DNA of 32,762 nucleotides from an uncultured Porphyromonadaceae bacterium (GCA_947176615.1 CAMWRO010000003.1:1-32762); one strand, 5' to 3'; shown: positions 14,370 to 22,668, counted from the first letter of the stretch. The notes: a model not told the origin generated them from the letters alone. Program-made: numbers and translations.

Positions 14370-15023
14370 ATGGAAATAATAAATTTTGACAGCACCCCCT
14401 CTCTCGTCAGCCAGTATATGAGCGAGTTGCGTGACATAAACGTGCAGAAAGACATGCTCCGTTTCCGCCGCAACCTTGAACGCATCGGTGAAATCATGGC
14501 CTATGAAATATCCAAGCGCATGACCTACCGCGTTGATGACATCATAACCCCCCTCGAAACCGCCGGCTGCCACGTTCTTGACGAGAAAGTAGTGCTTGCC
14601 ACAATTTTCCGCGCCGGAATACCTTTCCACAAAGGATTTCTCGACTATTTCGACCATGCCGAAAACGCATTTGTATCGGCCTACCGCAAGTATAAGGAAA
14701 AAGAAAACTTTGACGTGTTCATCGAATACATCGCCTCGCCGCGGCTCGACGGAAAGACTCTCATTATCGCCGACCCGATGCTTGCGACCGGCGCGTCTAT
14801 GGAACTGAGCTACCGCGCGCTCCTGACCAAGGGGGAACCGGCCCACATCCACGTCGCATCGGTCATCGCCTCGCAAGTGGCCATCGACTACATCAAGTCC
14901 ACTTTCCCCGAAAACAAAACCACCGTATGGGTCGGCGCGATTGACAACGAAATCAACGCCCACTCCTACATCGTCCCGGGTCTCGGCGACGCCGGCGACC
15001 TCGCCTACGGAATCAAAGAATAA
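14370..15023 (+). CDS. upp: Uracil phosphoribosyltransferase
   Basis: A 217-residue type I phosphoribosyltransferase. UPRT joins uracil to PRPP, giving UMP in pyrimidine salvage. The PRPP-binding loop is LIIADPMLATGAS (residues 131-143), RAGIPFHKGF carries the conserved hood arginine region, and the uracil-binding C-terminus is represented by YIVPGLGDAGDLAYG. Length and motif order match the family. It is the last gene of the + strand run EEP - cytidylate-kinase-like - upp and converges on the LytTR gene across a very long hairpin. Confidence 0.94.
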   Translation: MEIINFDSTPSLVSQYMSELRDINVQKDMLRFRRNLERIGEIMAYEISKRMTYRVDDIITPLETAGCHVLDEKVVLATIFRAGIPFHKGFLDYFDHAENAFVSAYRKYKEKENFDVFIEYIASPRLDGKTLIIADPMLATGASMELSYRALLTKGEPAHIHVASVIASQVAIDYIKSTFPENKTTVWVGAIDNEINAHSYIVPGLGDAGDLAYGIKE

Positions 15024-15026
15024 GAA

Positions 15027-15120
15027 ATATTAAGTCAGAAGTCAGAGTTATGAGTTATGAAGTATATGCCGGGGCAACCCTTTACTTCATCACTCATAAC
15101 TCTGACTTCTGACTTAATAT
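15027..15120. terminator. Very long bidirectional hairpin between convergent genes
   Basis: Arms 15027-15064 and 15083-15120 pair over 38 bp with a single mismatch (15056 against 15091) and an 18-nt loop; the outer 29 bp are perfect. It lies 3 bp after the upp stop and before the end of the convergent LytTR gene, so it can end both transcripts. A partial extra copy of the arm word (ACTCATAACTCTGAC) is repeated at about 15143-15157. Confidence 0.85.
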
Positions 15121-15164
15121 AACTCTGACCTAAACCTCGTAACTCATAACTCTGACCTATAACT

Positions 15165-15923
15165 TCAATCAGTGTTGTCGTCGAGGCGGGGGAGGATGGA
15201 GCGGGCGGTGACGTAGTCAGAGAAAGCCTGCTTGTAGGACTCGGAGACGGGGATATAGGTCTTGCCGAAGACGATGCGGTTGCGCTCGATGACTTTTATC
15301 TTGCCGGTGTTGACTATAAACGAGCGGTGAACGCGCATGAAACGGTCGGCGGGGAGACTGCGCTCAAGGGTTTTCATGCTCATCAGGGTCATGATGCAGC
15401 GGTCGTTGTCGGTAGTGTAGATCTTGACATAATCTTTCAGCCCCTCGATATAAAGGATGTCGTTGACAGGAATCTGCACGAGCTTATACTCGCTCTTGAC
15501 TATAATGTAGTCATTGCTTGACGAGCTGCCGCTATTGGCCGCGGAACCGCTGCGGGCCATTTCGACCCATTGCAGGGCGCGGTTGGCGGCAGCAAGGAAT
15601 TCCTCATAGCTGACCGGTTTCAGCAGGTAGTCGAGGGCGTTGACGCGGAACCCCTCGACAGCGTAGTTGTCAAAGGCGGTCGTGAAGACGATGCGGGTCG
15701 ACGGAGGGATGATGCGGGCAAACTCGATGCCGTTGAGCTGCGGCATCTGAATGTCGAGAAACACCACGTCGGCACCGCCGTCGAGTATCAGCTGGATAGC
15801 GTCGCGCGGGGAAGAAAACTCGCCGACGAGGGTCATGAACGGAGTTTTTTCAATATAGGAGGCAATCAGGCCCGATGCAAGGGGCTCGTCATCAATGACG
15901 CAGCTGCGTAGTGTAGTTGTCAT
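15165..15923 (-). CDS. LytTR-family response regulator
   Basis: A 252-residue response regulator. The CheY-like receiver (about 1-120) has the acidic pair D11-D12 (VIDDEP), the phospho-acceptor D57 (VVFLDIQMPQLNG), the switch threonine in FTTAF and the lysine in LLKPVS. A linker with a serine-rich stretch is followed by a LytTR DNA-binding domain (about 145-245; IPVNDILYIEGLKDYVKIYT and RFMRVHRSFIVN). It overlaps the upstream kinase gene by 4 bp (ATGA), showing a cognate pair. LytTR pairs in Bacteroidetes regulate surface, autolysis or unknown functions; targets cannot be named here. Confidence 0.94.
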   Translation of the reverse strand: MTTTLRSCVIDDEPLASGLIASYIEKTPFMTLVGEFSSPRDAIQLILDGGADVVFLDIQMPQLNGIEFARIIPPSTRIVFTTAFDNYAVEGFRVNALDYLLKPVSYEEFLAAANRALQWVEMARSGSAANSGSSSSNDYIIVKSEYKLVQIPVNDILYIEGLKDYVKIYTTDNDRCIMTLMSMKTLERSLPADRFMRVHRSFIVNTGKIKVIERNRIVFGKTYIPVSESYKQAFSDYVTARSILPRLDDNTD

Positions 15924-16996
15924 GCGGGGAGAATGTGATTTAAGTTAATTGTTAATTCAGTATTGTAACGGTTGCCGTCAAGGCCGGAGGCAAATGACGC
16001 GTCGTTGCCGTAAATCAGAGCGAGGCGGCGGCGCAGATTCTGCTCGCCTATCCCCTGCTTGCCCGGCTGTGACGCGGTATCGGGCGCGACTGAATTGGAT
16101 GTCACACAGGTTATGCGCCCCTCGGCGGCGGTTATCTTGATGTCGATGGTATCGGCGGGATTGCCGGTGTTGCCGTGCTTGAACACGTTCTCAATCACCG
16201 TGATAAACAGCAACGGGGCAATCAGGCTGTCGGCACAAGGCCCTGCATCAAGGGTCACGTTCATTTTCAATCCGGGATTAAGCCGCAACCGCATCAGTTT
16301 CACATAATTGTCGACAAATTCCAGTTCCTGCTTGACCGTCACCGCCCCGGGACTCTCGTAAAGGACGTAGCGCAACAGGCGGCTTAGCTCGTGAACGGCG
16401 TTCTGTGCCTTGGCGGGAGAGATGGCGATGAGGGCGTAGATGCTGTTGAGGGTGTTGAACAGGAAATGGGGGTTGAGCTGGCTTTTGAGGTTTTTCAGTT
16501 CCTCCTCGCGATGGGAGGCCACAAGCTCGCGGCTGCGGCGCTCAAGATTGAGCCACCGGTCACCCATGCGCAGTGCCACGCTCAGCCCTATCGTCAGAAT
16601 GAGCATCACGAAGTCCCTCAGAAGCAATGACGCGGCCCGGGCAAGAATCTGCCACTCGGTGGGGTCGGGGCCTTTGCGGTGGCGGGGGTGGAAACCGTTG
16701 CTGACCATGCGCCAGCCAATATAGGTCACTGTCAACACGACAGCCGTCAGGATGAGATTATAGATGACAAATTTCCAGACTGACCGGCGGCTCGTCAGCG
16801 ACCGCTCGATAATAAAATAATAGTTGATATAGAAAACAGCGATAAATATCAATCCCTTTATATACATCCACGGACTCATTCCCCGCCACGGCGATGCGAG
16901 TGTCGACAACACCTCGGGAAGAATAAACAGGATGCATATGAACAGCAGATGGGTCAGAAACGTGTTGACCCGCTTTTTATGACCGATATCACTCAT
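15920..16996 (-). CDS. LytS-like sensor histidine kinase
   Basis: A histidine kinase of the His_kinase (PF06580) family, about 358 residues from the ATG at 16996 (MSDIGHKK); a GTG at 17008 would add four residues. Four transmembrane helices lie in the first ~145 residues (about 12-27, 47-62, 77-96, 127-144), with no large periplasmic domain, so the stimulus is probably sensed in the membrane. The phospho-accepting histidine is H177 in QLNPHFLFNTLNSIYALI. The ATP-binding N-box is VIENVFKHG, and GIGEQNLRRRLALIYG is the G-box. It is translationally coupled to the LytTR regulator. Confidence 0.93.
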   Translation of the reverse strand: MSDIGHKKRVNTFLTHLLFICILFILPEVLSTLASPWRGMSPWMYIKGLIFIAVFYINYYFIIERSLTSRRSVWKFVIYNLILTAVVLTVTYIGWRMVSNGFHPRHRKGPDPTEWQILARAASLLLRDFVMLILTIGLSVALRMGDRWLNLERRSRELVASHREEELKNLKSQLNPHFLFNTLNSIYALIAISPAKAQNAVHELSRLLRYVLYESPGAVTVKQELEFVDNYVKLMRLRLNPGLKMNVTLDAGPCADSLIAPLLFITVIENVFKHGNTGNPADTIDIKITAAEGRITCVTSNSVAPDTASQPGKQGIGEQNLRRRLALIYGNDASFASGLDGNRYNTELTINLNHILPA

Positions 16997-17018
16997 AACT
17001 ATATACACTTAGGAGAGT

Positions 17019-17050
17019 CGAAGTTAGCACTTGGCGTGATAATTCACAAA
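17019..17050 (-). promoter_or_regulatory. Probable promoter of the LytS/LytTR operon
   Basis: On the minus strand TTTG (17047-17050), a 20-nt spacer and TAACTTCG (17019-17026), one base off the -7 consensus, precede the kinase start by about 22 bp. Confidence 0.5.
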
Positions 17051-17090
17051 TCCTCTCTACCAATCCACATCTTTCCCCGACAATCGCGGG

Positions 17091-18374
17091 TCAATCGCGC
17101 CGGGCGCGGGCCGCAAGCATCCGATGGCCGAGACGGCAGTAAAGACACTTGCGCGTCTCGCAATAGCTGCGGCGCAACTGAATAAGTGCCTGCGAGGCAA
17201 AGGCATCACGGGCCTTCAATCCGGCACGCTCAAACATTGAGATAATCGCATTGCGCTCTGCCGGCAAGTCCTGAAGCATCGACATGGCCCGCTGAACGAG
17301 CTCTTCGTCGCCGCGCGAATGACCGTAGGCAACCATCAGCGGCACGACCACATTGATGACGAGAGACTCGGCCGACCCGCGGCTGAGGCCGCCAAGGGTT
17401 CCGGGGGCCTCGGCCCCGAATGTGTAATGCCGTTCCCAGTAACCCGAGGGGGCTGCCGAGAACATCCTGACAGCCTCGTCAGTGTCAGTCAGGCCTACGA
17501 TGCGGTTCAGCAGACGGAATCCGCCCGCGACCACGGCGGCAAGCATCGCCACGCGGCGGTGGGGGAAATTTCCGGGACGCATGCGCCCCATCTTCCATCC
17601 GAGCGGCTGAAGGGGGCGCAGTCCGAACTTGTGGGCATAAAACTTGTGTTCCTGAACGAGCCTCGCGACATAAGGGTCAGACGCGGGCGCGGTGTCAAGC
17701 AGCTGCCCCTGACCGAACAGCAGGGACTCAAGCGATAGCAGCGAGTCGCTGTGCTTGCGCAGGAAGTGCAGCGGGACGGCTGTTGCGAGACGCTGCATCG
17801 GCTCGCCGTTTATCCCGAACCCGAGGGCGCGGGCGAGAGTGACGTAGCATGTCTGTTCCCAGTCGCCGACGGTGGATTCAAGAATCGCGTTGACACGGTC
17901 GACCTTCTCATAGACGCGCTCATAGGCAAGGGCGGTTATCCAGTCGGTCAGATAGAGCGGGTGGATTGCGGCAAGTTCAGCCGCACACGGCAGGTCGATG
18001 TCGGCACGGTCAACGAGGTCGTGATAGCGGGAATGGAACTCGGGGGCGCATTTCATGACCATCTGCGGGATAATCTGCCCGTCGTGACGCCTGACCTCGG
18101 TGTCGTCGCGGTCGACGACGTGAAGAATCACCGAGTCGTAGGCTCGGTCGCCGTCATGGCCGTGACGGTGCCAGTCGCTTGCCCTGACATGGATTTCGAC
18201 ATCCCCGGCCCACAGGTCACCCCCGATCGAGACCTTGGCGTTGAAAAAGTCAGGTCCCGACCCGGTGTTCAACTGTCCGGGGTCAAGGATAGCGACCTTG
18301 CGACCGTCGACAGTGACCATGTCAGTGTGCAGCAGCAACCGGTGCTGCCACACATATTGCATCAGGCGTTCCAT
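17091..18374 (-). CDS. DUF2851 family protein
   Basis: A 427-residue protein of the DUF2851 family, found almost only in Bacteroidetes. Recognisable pieces are the N-terminal LMQYVWQHRLLLH, LDPGQLNTGSGPDFFNAKV, WAGDVEIHVRASDWHRHGHD and DSVILHVV. The acidic and histidine residues in these strands resemble a nuclease-like core, but no activity is established and this is only an impression. No signal peptide or membrane segment. It starts 24 bp after the ribH stop, so it is probably the last gene of the minus-strand run. Confidence 0.88.
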   Translation of the reverse strand: MERLMQYVWQHRLLLHTDMVTVDGRKVAILDPGQLNTGSGPDFFNAKVSIGGDLWAGDVEIHVRASDWHRHGHDGDRAYDSVILHVVDRDDTEVRRHDGQIIPQMVMKCAPEFHSRYHDLVDRADIDLPCAAELAAIHPLYLTDWITALAYERVYEKVDRVNAILESTVGDWEQTCYVTLARALGFGINGEPMQRLATAVPLHFLRKHSDSLLSLESLLFGQGQLLDTAPASDPYVARLVQEHKFYAHKFGLRPLQPLGWKMGRMRPGNFPHRRVAMLAAVVAGGFRLLNRIVGLTDTDEAVRMFSAAPSGYWERHYTFGAEAPGTLGGLSRGSAESLVINVVVPLMVAYGHSRGDEELVQRAMSMLQDLPAERNAIISMFERAGLKARDAFASQALIQLRRSYCETRKCLYCRLGHRMLAARARRD

Positions 18375-18398
18375 AACGGAGAGAGGATGCCGCCGGGG

Positions 18399-18875
18399 TC
18401 ACACCTCGGTCATGCGGTTGAAAGCAACCATCTTTATGGCAGTCTCGGCAGCCTCGGCACCCTTGTCGCCCATCGGGCCTCCCACGCGGTCTATCGCATC
18501 CTGCTCGGTGTCGACGGTCAGCACGCCGAATATAACCGGGATGTCACACTCGGCGTTGAGATGGGTGATGCCCTGTGTAACACTCTGGCACACATAGTCA
18601 AAATGGGGCGTGCCGCCGCGCACGACGCAGCCGAATACAATCACAGCGTCAAACGACTCGGTTTCAATGAGTTTAGAGGCGGCAAAAGTCAGTTCGACGG
18701 CACCGGGGACATCAAAAAGGGCGATGTCGTCACGGCTCATGCCGTAGTCGGTCAGACATTTAACCGCGCTGTCGCGCAGTTTACGGGTTATGTGGCCGTT
18801 CCATTCGGCGGTTACAATCGCAATCTTGACTTCGTCAAGCTGCGGCAGCGGAGTAGTAGGGACTGATTGAGACAT
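18399..18875 (-). CDS. ribH: 6,7-dimethyl-8-ribityllumazine synthase
   Basis: A 158-residue lumazine synthase, the penultimate enzyme of riboflavin synthesis. It condenses 5-amino-6-ribitylaminouracil with dihydroxybutanone phosphate. Visible motifs are AEWN (residues 23-26), DVPGAVELTFAA (55-66), VFGCVVRGGTPHFDYV with the catalytic H91, and GPMGDKGAEAA (133-143). I chose the ATG at 18875 (MSQSVPTT); the frame extends upstream through repeat-like intergenic sequence that is unlikely to be coding. It follows the helical-repeat gene by about 114 bp and precedes DUF2851. Confidence 0.95.
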   Translation of the reverse strand: MSQSVPTTPLPQLDEVKIAIVTAEWNGHITRKLRDSAVKCLTDYGMSRDDIALFDVPGAVELTFAASKLIETESFDAVIVFGCVVRGGTPHFDYVCQSVTQGITHLNAECDIPVIFGVLTVDTEQDAIDRVGGPMGDKGAEAAETAIKMVAFNRMTEV

Positions 18876-18884
18876 ATTTTTTTT

Positions 18885-18989
18885 TATAGTGTACAGTGAA
18901 GGGGTAAGATGAATGGTGAACAGTGAATAACGGGGAGGAAACAGGATGAAAGAACTATTATCTTCACTTTTCACCTTTCACTTTATATT
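18885..18989. repeat. AT-rich intergenic repeat of TTCACTGTTCACC type
   Basis: The stretch between the helical-repeat gene and ribH contains repeated variants of AGTGAA(GG) and TTCAC(C/T) words on both arms (for example GTACAGTGAAGG near 18892 and TTCACTTTTCACCTTTCACT near 18965). The arms are partly complementary, giving a weak hairpin between two minus-strand genes. Confidence 0.45.
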
Positions 18990-20006
18990 TTATCTTGGGA
19001 AAACTTTGTGCCACAGGCTGAGGATGTCGAGCGAGCGGCTTTTGGCATTGACGAGAATGTCGACGATGCGGCGGTGTTCCTCTCCGGCGTTAATCTTTGT
19101 GGCCTTGTGGAGCATCGTGTTGAGCAAGTGGACACCCTTGTCACGCATGGCCGGAATCTGCAACATCGACTCGCCGAGGTCAATCGACATCACGAGCTGC
19201 TCGCGGGTGAAATCGGGTGACAGTTTTGTGGAATATTTCAACGCCCGCGAGAAATATTGCACGGCCTCGCGGTGACGGCCCATGTCGGCGAGAGTGCGAC
19301 CTTCGGTCAGCAGCGACTCGATCAGGCGCGAGGTGGCATCGCCGATACCCTCGTTGACCATCTGCAGGTAGGTCGACGTTGCGGCTTGATAATGGGCCAG
19401 CAGCTCGGCTTGTTTCACACGGGAACGGTAGACCGAGGTCGAGGCGTTCAGGGCCATGATGTGGGCGCTGCCATAGCGCTGCGGATTGGTCTTGGCGAGG
19501 CGTTCAAAAATTTTGAGCGACTTTTCAAGCTCGCGCTCAGCCTGCTTGAACTCGTTTCCCCCGGCATGTATATAGGCGATGTCATAGAGCAGCGCGGCAA
19601 GAATTTCAAGAAAAGGCTCGTCCTTGCGGCGCGGCTCCTGAGAGAGAAGATTGAGCGTAGAGGCCGCTGTCGATGTCGCCAAGTCCATCTCGCCGCTCTC
19701 GATATAGAGGGCAGTCAGAATCTGCATCAGCGCGGCATGGATGTTGAGCAGATGTCCGCTCTCGTCACCGGCGCGCATGATGAGCGCGTCAATATCGACA
19801 ATCGACCTTATGGCCCGGGCTGTCTCGCCACGCTCGACCATCTCGACAGCCGTGCGCCGGAAAAAATCATATGCAGTGTTGAAATCGGCCTCGCCGATAG
19901 CATGGCGCACCTGTGCCATCGCGCGTGAACGGCGGAAAATGGCCCTCAGCGGGGCGACATCGGTTGTAACCGACAGGAAAACCGATTCGAGTGATGTAGG
20001 CTTCAT
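18990..20006 (-). CDS. TPR-like helical repeat protein
   Basis: A 338-residue, all-helical soluble protein without signal peptide. Tetratricopeptide-like units can be read in the second half, for example FKQAERELEKSLKIFERLAKTNPQRYGSAHI (about 185-215) and GRTLADMGRHREAVQYFSRALKYSTKL (about 255-280). The N-terminal half is helical but without clear repeat consensus. It probably serves as a protein-interaction scaffold. The start (MKPTSLESVF) overlaps the end of the upstream PfkB-like gene by 4 bp, so it is co-translated with the sugar-metabolism pair upstream. Confidence 0.72.
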   Translation of the reverse strand: MKPTSLESVFLSVTTDVAPLRAIFRRSRAMAQVRHAIGEADFNTAYDFFRRTAVEMVERGETARAIRSIVDIDALIMRAGDESGHLLNIHAALMQILTALYIESGEMDLATSTAASTLNLLSQEPRRKDEPFLEILAALLYDIAYIHAGGNEFKQAERELEKSLKIFERLAKTNPQRYGSAHIMALNASTSVYRSRVKQAELLAHYQAATSTYLQMVNEGIGDATSRLIESLLTEGRTLADMGRHREAVQYFSRALKYSTKLSPDFTREQLVMSIDLGESMLQIPAMRDKGVHLLNTMLHKATKINAGEEHRRIVDILVNAKSRSLDILSLWHKVFPR

Positions 20007-20770
20007 GGGCGGGAAAGGGTTGACAATATTGATTTCATGGCATCGACCACGCCCCCGGGGCCGGGAGTGCCGACGGTGATTTTTTCGCGTTCAGGAAATT
20101 TTTCAACCGTGGCCGAGGCTGTGTCAATGTTATAAAACCGGGGAGTATAAAACTCGATGTGGAGCCGGTAGTTATCGGCGGCATCGCGATTGCCGAAAAT
20201 CAGCTGCAGATCGTCGGTCGTGGTGACAATCACATCGGCAAGTTCCATGTTGTCAAGCACCGAGGGCATGACACGGGTTACGCGGGGCACCTGAAATGTC
20301 TCGAAATAGGGAAGATAGACCACGGTGGCCTTGCGGGCGCGGGCGTGTTCAAGGAGGTCGAGCAGGCGCGGGCGCACACGGTCGTTCAGTGAGAAATAGG
20401 AGCCGAAGACAACGACATCGTCAGGCTCGATGCGGGGCCAAACGGTGTCAAACTCCACGTCGGGCTCACGTCCATAACCGACCAAGCGGACCGTCCCGTC
20501 GGGTTGCTCGAAGATGTCGCGCTGCGGCGACCGTCCCTCGGTGAAACGGTCGACTGACCTGACATCCACACCGGCCGAGGCGAGAAAACCGACAATGAGG
20601 TCGCCGACAGGGTCGGCTGCGGCCTCGCCGACCATGACAACGCTGTGGCCTGCTGCGGCGAGCGCGGCAGCTGCCCGGCCGATGCGGTCACACGGCCTGA
20701 CTGTCACGCCGCCGTCATGACCGAAGATGAGGTTCAGCGGCAATTCGCCTATAAATATAATCTTTCCCAT
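20003..20770 (-). CDS. Degenerate PfkB-family carbohydrate kinase-like protein
   Basis: A 255-residue protein with the ribokinase/PfkB fold, short for the family (usually about 290-320). The N-terminus (GKIIFIGELPLNLIF) and the segment AAALAAAGHSVVMVGEAAADPVGDLI match the first family signature, and DDVVVFGSYFSLN is typical. However, the second signature, normally DTTGAGDAF with the catalytic aspartate, is replaced by GTPGPGGVVDA, so the catalytic base and anion-hole glycines are altered. It may be a regulator or an inactive kinase rather than an enzyme. It lies between the KdsD-like gene (18 bp) and the TPR-like gene (4-bp overlap). Confidence 0.75.
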   Translation of the reverse strand: MGKIIFIGELPLNLIFGHDGGVTVRPCDRIGRAAAALAAAGHSVVMVGEAAADPVGDLIVGFLASAGVDVRSVDRFTEGRSPQRDIFEQPDGTVRLVGYGREPDVEFDTVWPRIEPDDVVVFGSYFSLNDRVRPRLLDLLEHARARKATVVYLPYFETFQVPRVTRVMPSVLDNMELADVIVTTTDDLQLIFGNRDAADNYRLHIEFYTPRFYNIDTASATVEKFPEREKITVGTPGPGGVVDAMKSILSTLSRP

Positions 20771-20788
20771 AGCCTGTGTGCCAGCCGT

Positions 20789-21394
20789 TTACAATTCGTT
20801 GCGCGACTTGTGGCCCAGATAGCCTCCGTGATGCCGCTTGGCATAGTCGGCCACGCTGAAACCGGTCGCAGTCATCACGTTGACAACCAGAATGTCACCG
20901 ATTACGGTCATCATTGTCGTCGAGGTGGTGGGTGTCAGGCCGAGGGGGCACACCTCGGGCGCGCCGCCGGTCCACAAGGTTACGTCGGTAATCCGTGCCA
21001 GCTCGCTGTCGGCGTTACCGGTAATGACTATGAGGGGAATTTGAGGATAAAGATTCTTGGTGAGCGTCACCAAGTCGAGGATTTCGCGTGTCTTGCCCGA
21101 ATTGGAGATAAGGAGCATGACATCATCGGGTTGCAGGACACCCAAATCACCATGCTGGGCCTCGCTCGGATGCAGGTTTACAGCCGGGATGCCGGTCGAC
21201 GAGAAGGTTGTGGCGATATTCATCGCAATCTGTCCGGCCTTGCCCATGCCCGACGTGACGAGTTTGCCTCCACGGCGGTGTACTTGCTCGACAATGAGTC
21301 CGACGGCCTTGTCATAGGCTTCGGAATAGGGAATGTTCAGTATCGCACGACTTTCGGCCTCGACAATCTGACGCATTGACTCTTTAATATCCAT
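20789..21394 (-). CDS. SIS-domain sugar-phosphate isomerase, KdsD/KpsF-like
   Basis: A 201-residue single SIS domain resembling arabinose-5-phosphate isomerase, which makes the precursor of Kdo for lipopolysaccharide. Shared motifs with KdsD are SGMGKAGQIA (48-57), ATTFSSTGIPAVNLHPSEAQHGDLG (61-85), ISNSGKTREI (96-105), LGLTPTTSTT (151-160) and a C-terminal HHGGYLG with the likely catalytic histidine. It lacks the pair of CBS domains found in E. coli KdsD (about 320 residues); SIS-only versions are known in Bacteroidetes. A 6-phospho-3-hexuloisomerase is the main alternative, less likely given these motifs. The leader before its start is almost entirely a 199-bp palindrome. Confidence 0.85.
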   Translation of the reverse strand: MDIKESMRQIVEAESRAILNIPYSEAYDKAVGLIVEQVHRRGGKLVTSGMGKAGQIAMNIATTFSSTGIPAVNLHPSEAQHGDLGVLQPDDVMLLISNSGKTREILDLVTLTKNLYPQIPLIVITGNADSELARITDVTLWTGGAPEVCPLGLTPTTSTTMMTVIGDILVVNVMTATGFSVADYAKRHHGGYLGHKSRNEL

Positions 21395-21396
21395 GC

Positions 21397-21595
21397 TAAG
21401 TAGATGTTCAAATTAAAACGATAATATGTCTACAGTAGATGCGGAGTGGAATCTTGCATATCAACAGCTTGTCCTTTCGGGTCGTTTTGACCTTGTCGTT
21501 CAGTCGCATAGCTCGCTATGCTCCTTCGCTCCGCGTCCAAAACGCCTCCGAAATGACCGCGCTTTTGATATGCATTTAATCTGAACATCTACTTA
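21397..21595. repeat. 199-bp imperfect palindromic element
   Basis: Terminal inverted repeats 21397-21417 and 21575-21595 match at 20 of 21 positions. Inner parts also pair: TGCATATCAACAGC (21455-21468) with GCTTTTGATATGCA (21561-21574), TTTCGG..CGTTTTG blocks, and an apical perfect stem GCATAGC/GCTATGC (21506-21521). The left arm carries about 36 extra unpaired bases (21418-21454). The element ends 2 bp from the KdsD-like start codon and resembles a MITE or large REP-like unit. No target-site duplication is seen and no coding frame is convincing. Confidence 0.8.
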
Positions 21596-21621
21596 TCTGT
21601 TTTTGTGTTGACTTTATAGTG

Positions 21622-21629
21622 CAAACTTA
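21622..21629 (-). promoter_or_regulatory. -7 element upstream of the palindromic leader
   Basis: TAAGTTTG on the minus strand matches TAnnTTTG. A start near 21616 would place the whole 199-bp palindrome in the 5' untranslated region of the KdsD-like operon. No clear -33 box is present. Confidence 0.5.
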
Positions 21630-21694
21630 CACAAAAAAAACGACATTCGCGTGACGGCGGATGACATATTTTCGTCCCAAACGCTATGGGAGGG

Positions 21695-22603
21695 TCATTT
21701 TAGCGGCTCGTAGAGGGCGATTGTCTCCTTGAGCGAGGATACTACCATAGCGCGCAACTCGGGAGGAGACATGACCATCACGCGCGGCCCGAGCGACAAT
21801 ATCTCCTGAACGAAGTCGGGGGTCAGGCGCAGGCGGTAGTGAAACACCGAGTAGGAATCATGGACCATCTCCTGCTGGGAATGGTGGAGCGGTAGGGCGC
21901 GGAGGTATTTGGCCTGACGGGAATCTACCTTCAGGGCCACCTCCTTGGTGTCGCCGTGGGAGAAGACGATGCCGAATGCGTCGCGCACAAACGCGTCGCT
22001 GTCAAAGTCATCGGGAATGGCAAATGTCACGGTGTCAAGCACATTCACGTCGGTCATGCGGTCAAGGGCGTAGGTCTTTATCTTGTCCTCCCTGACATTG
22101 CGTCCCGTGACATACCACCGCTGACGGAAGATTTTAAGGAAATAAGGCTCGACCGTCACGCCGGGCGACGGGTTGACGCGGGTATAGGGGTGATAGGTGA
22201 ACGAGACAGGATGATATTCCTTCAATGCCCCGATGACGGCACTGAGGTGCATTCGTGCCGAAGGAACATCTTCGAGGAAAATGCGGTCAGAAACCTCCCC
22301 TACGCTCGACAGGACGTTGCTCATTGCGGCCGAGTTGAGCAGCCAGTCGGTGACACTCTCGCTGTAGCTGTCACTCTCCGAGTCGATATAATACTCAAAT
22401 GTCGAGGGGTTGCACTCGATATTGATTTTAAAAAGCTCCTCGATAGCGTTGCGATAATTGTAGAATGTGCGGCGCGGCATCGGCTCGCCGTCGCTGATGG
22501 GCGACTGCACCCACAGGCGGTTGAGCCTCTCGCGGGTAATCGCCCCGTGACGCTTGATTGTGTCAATCAGCCAGATGTATCGGTTCAGAAGGTTCTTGGA
22601 CAT
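21695..22603 (-). CDS. WYL-domain transcriptional regulator
   Basis: A 302-residue regulator. The N-terminal 60-70 residues form a helix-turn-helix region (YIWLIDTIKRHGAITRERLNRLW). A WYL domain follows (about 125-200), with the RQRWYVTGR core at 160-168 and KTYALDRMTDV. The C-terminal WCX-like region (about 205-302) includes LPLHHSQQEMV. WYL domains bind ligands, sometimes nucleic acid, and such regulators often control defence, DNA repair or phage-related genes; here no obvious target is adjacent. It is a diverged paralogue of the regulator at 26470-27369 (shared FRQRWYVT, ALxRMTDV and HHSQ motifs). A -7 element TACCTTTG lies upstream at 22669-22676. Confidence 0.88.
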   Translation of the reverse strand: MSKNLLNRYIWLIDTIKRHGAITRERLNRLWVQSPISDGEPMPRRTFYNYRNAIEELFKINIECNPSTFEYYIDSESDSYSESVTDWLLNSAAMSNVLSSVGEVSDRIFLEDVPSARMHLSAVIGALKEYHPVSFTYHPYTRVNPSPGVTVEPYFLKIFRQRWYVTGRNVREDKIKTYALDRMTDVNVLDTVTFAIPDDFDSDAFVRDAFGIVFSHGDTKEVALKVDSRQAKYLRALPLHHSQQEMVHDSYSVFHYRLRLTPDFVQEILSLGPRVMVMSPPELRAMVVSSLKETIALYEPLK

Positions 22604-22668
22604 AATTTTTAAATTTACCTCAACTTGAGCAATCTATACGAGACACGGAGTCAGTTCTTTTCAGGTTT

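Noticed and set aside
17751..18866. 371-codon open frame on the + strand opposite DUF2851 and ribH
   Set aside because: It spans two well-supported minus-strand genes and is an artefact of their codon bias.
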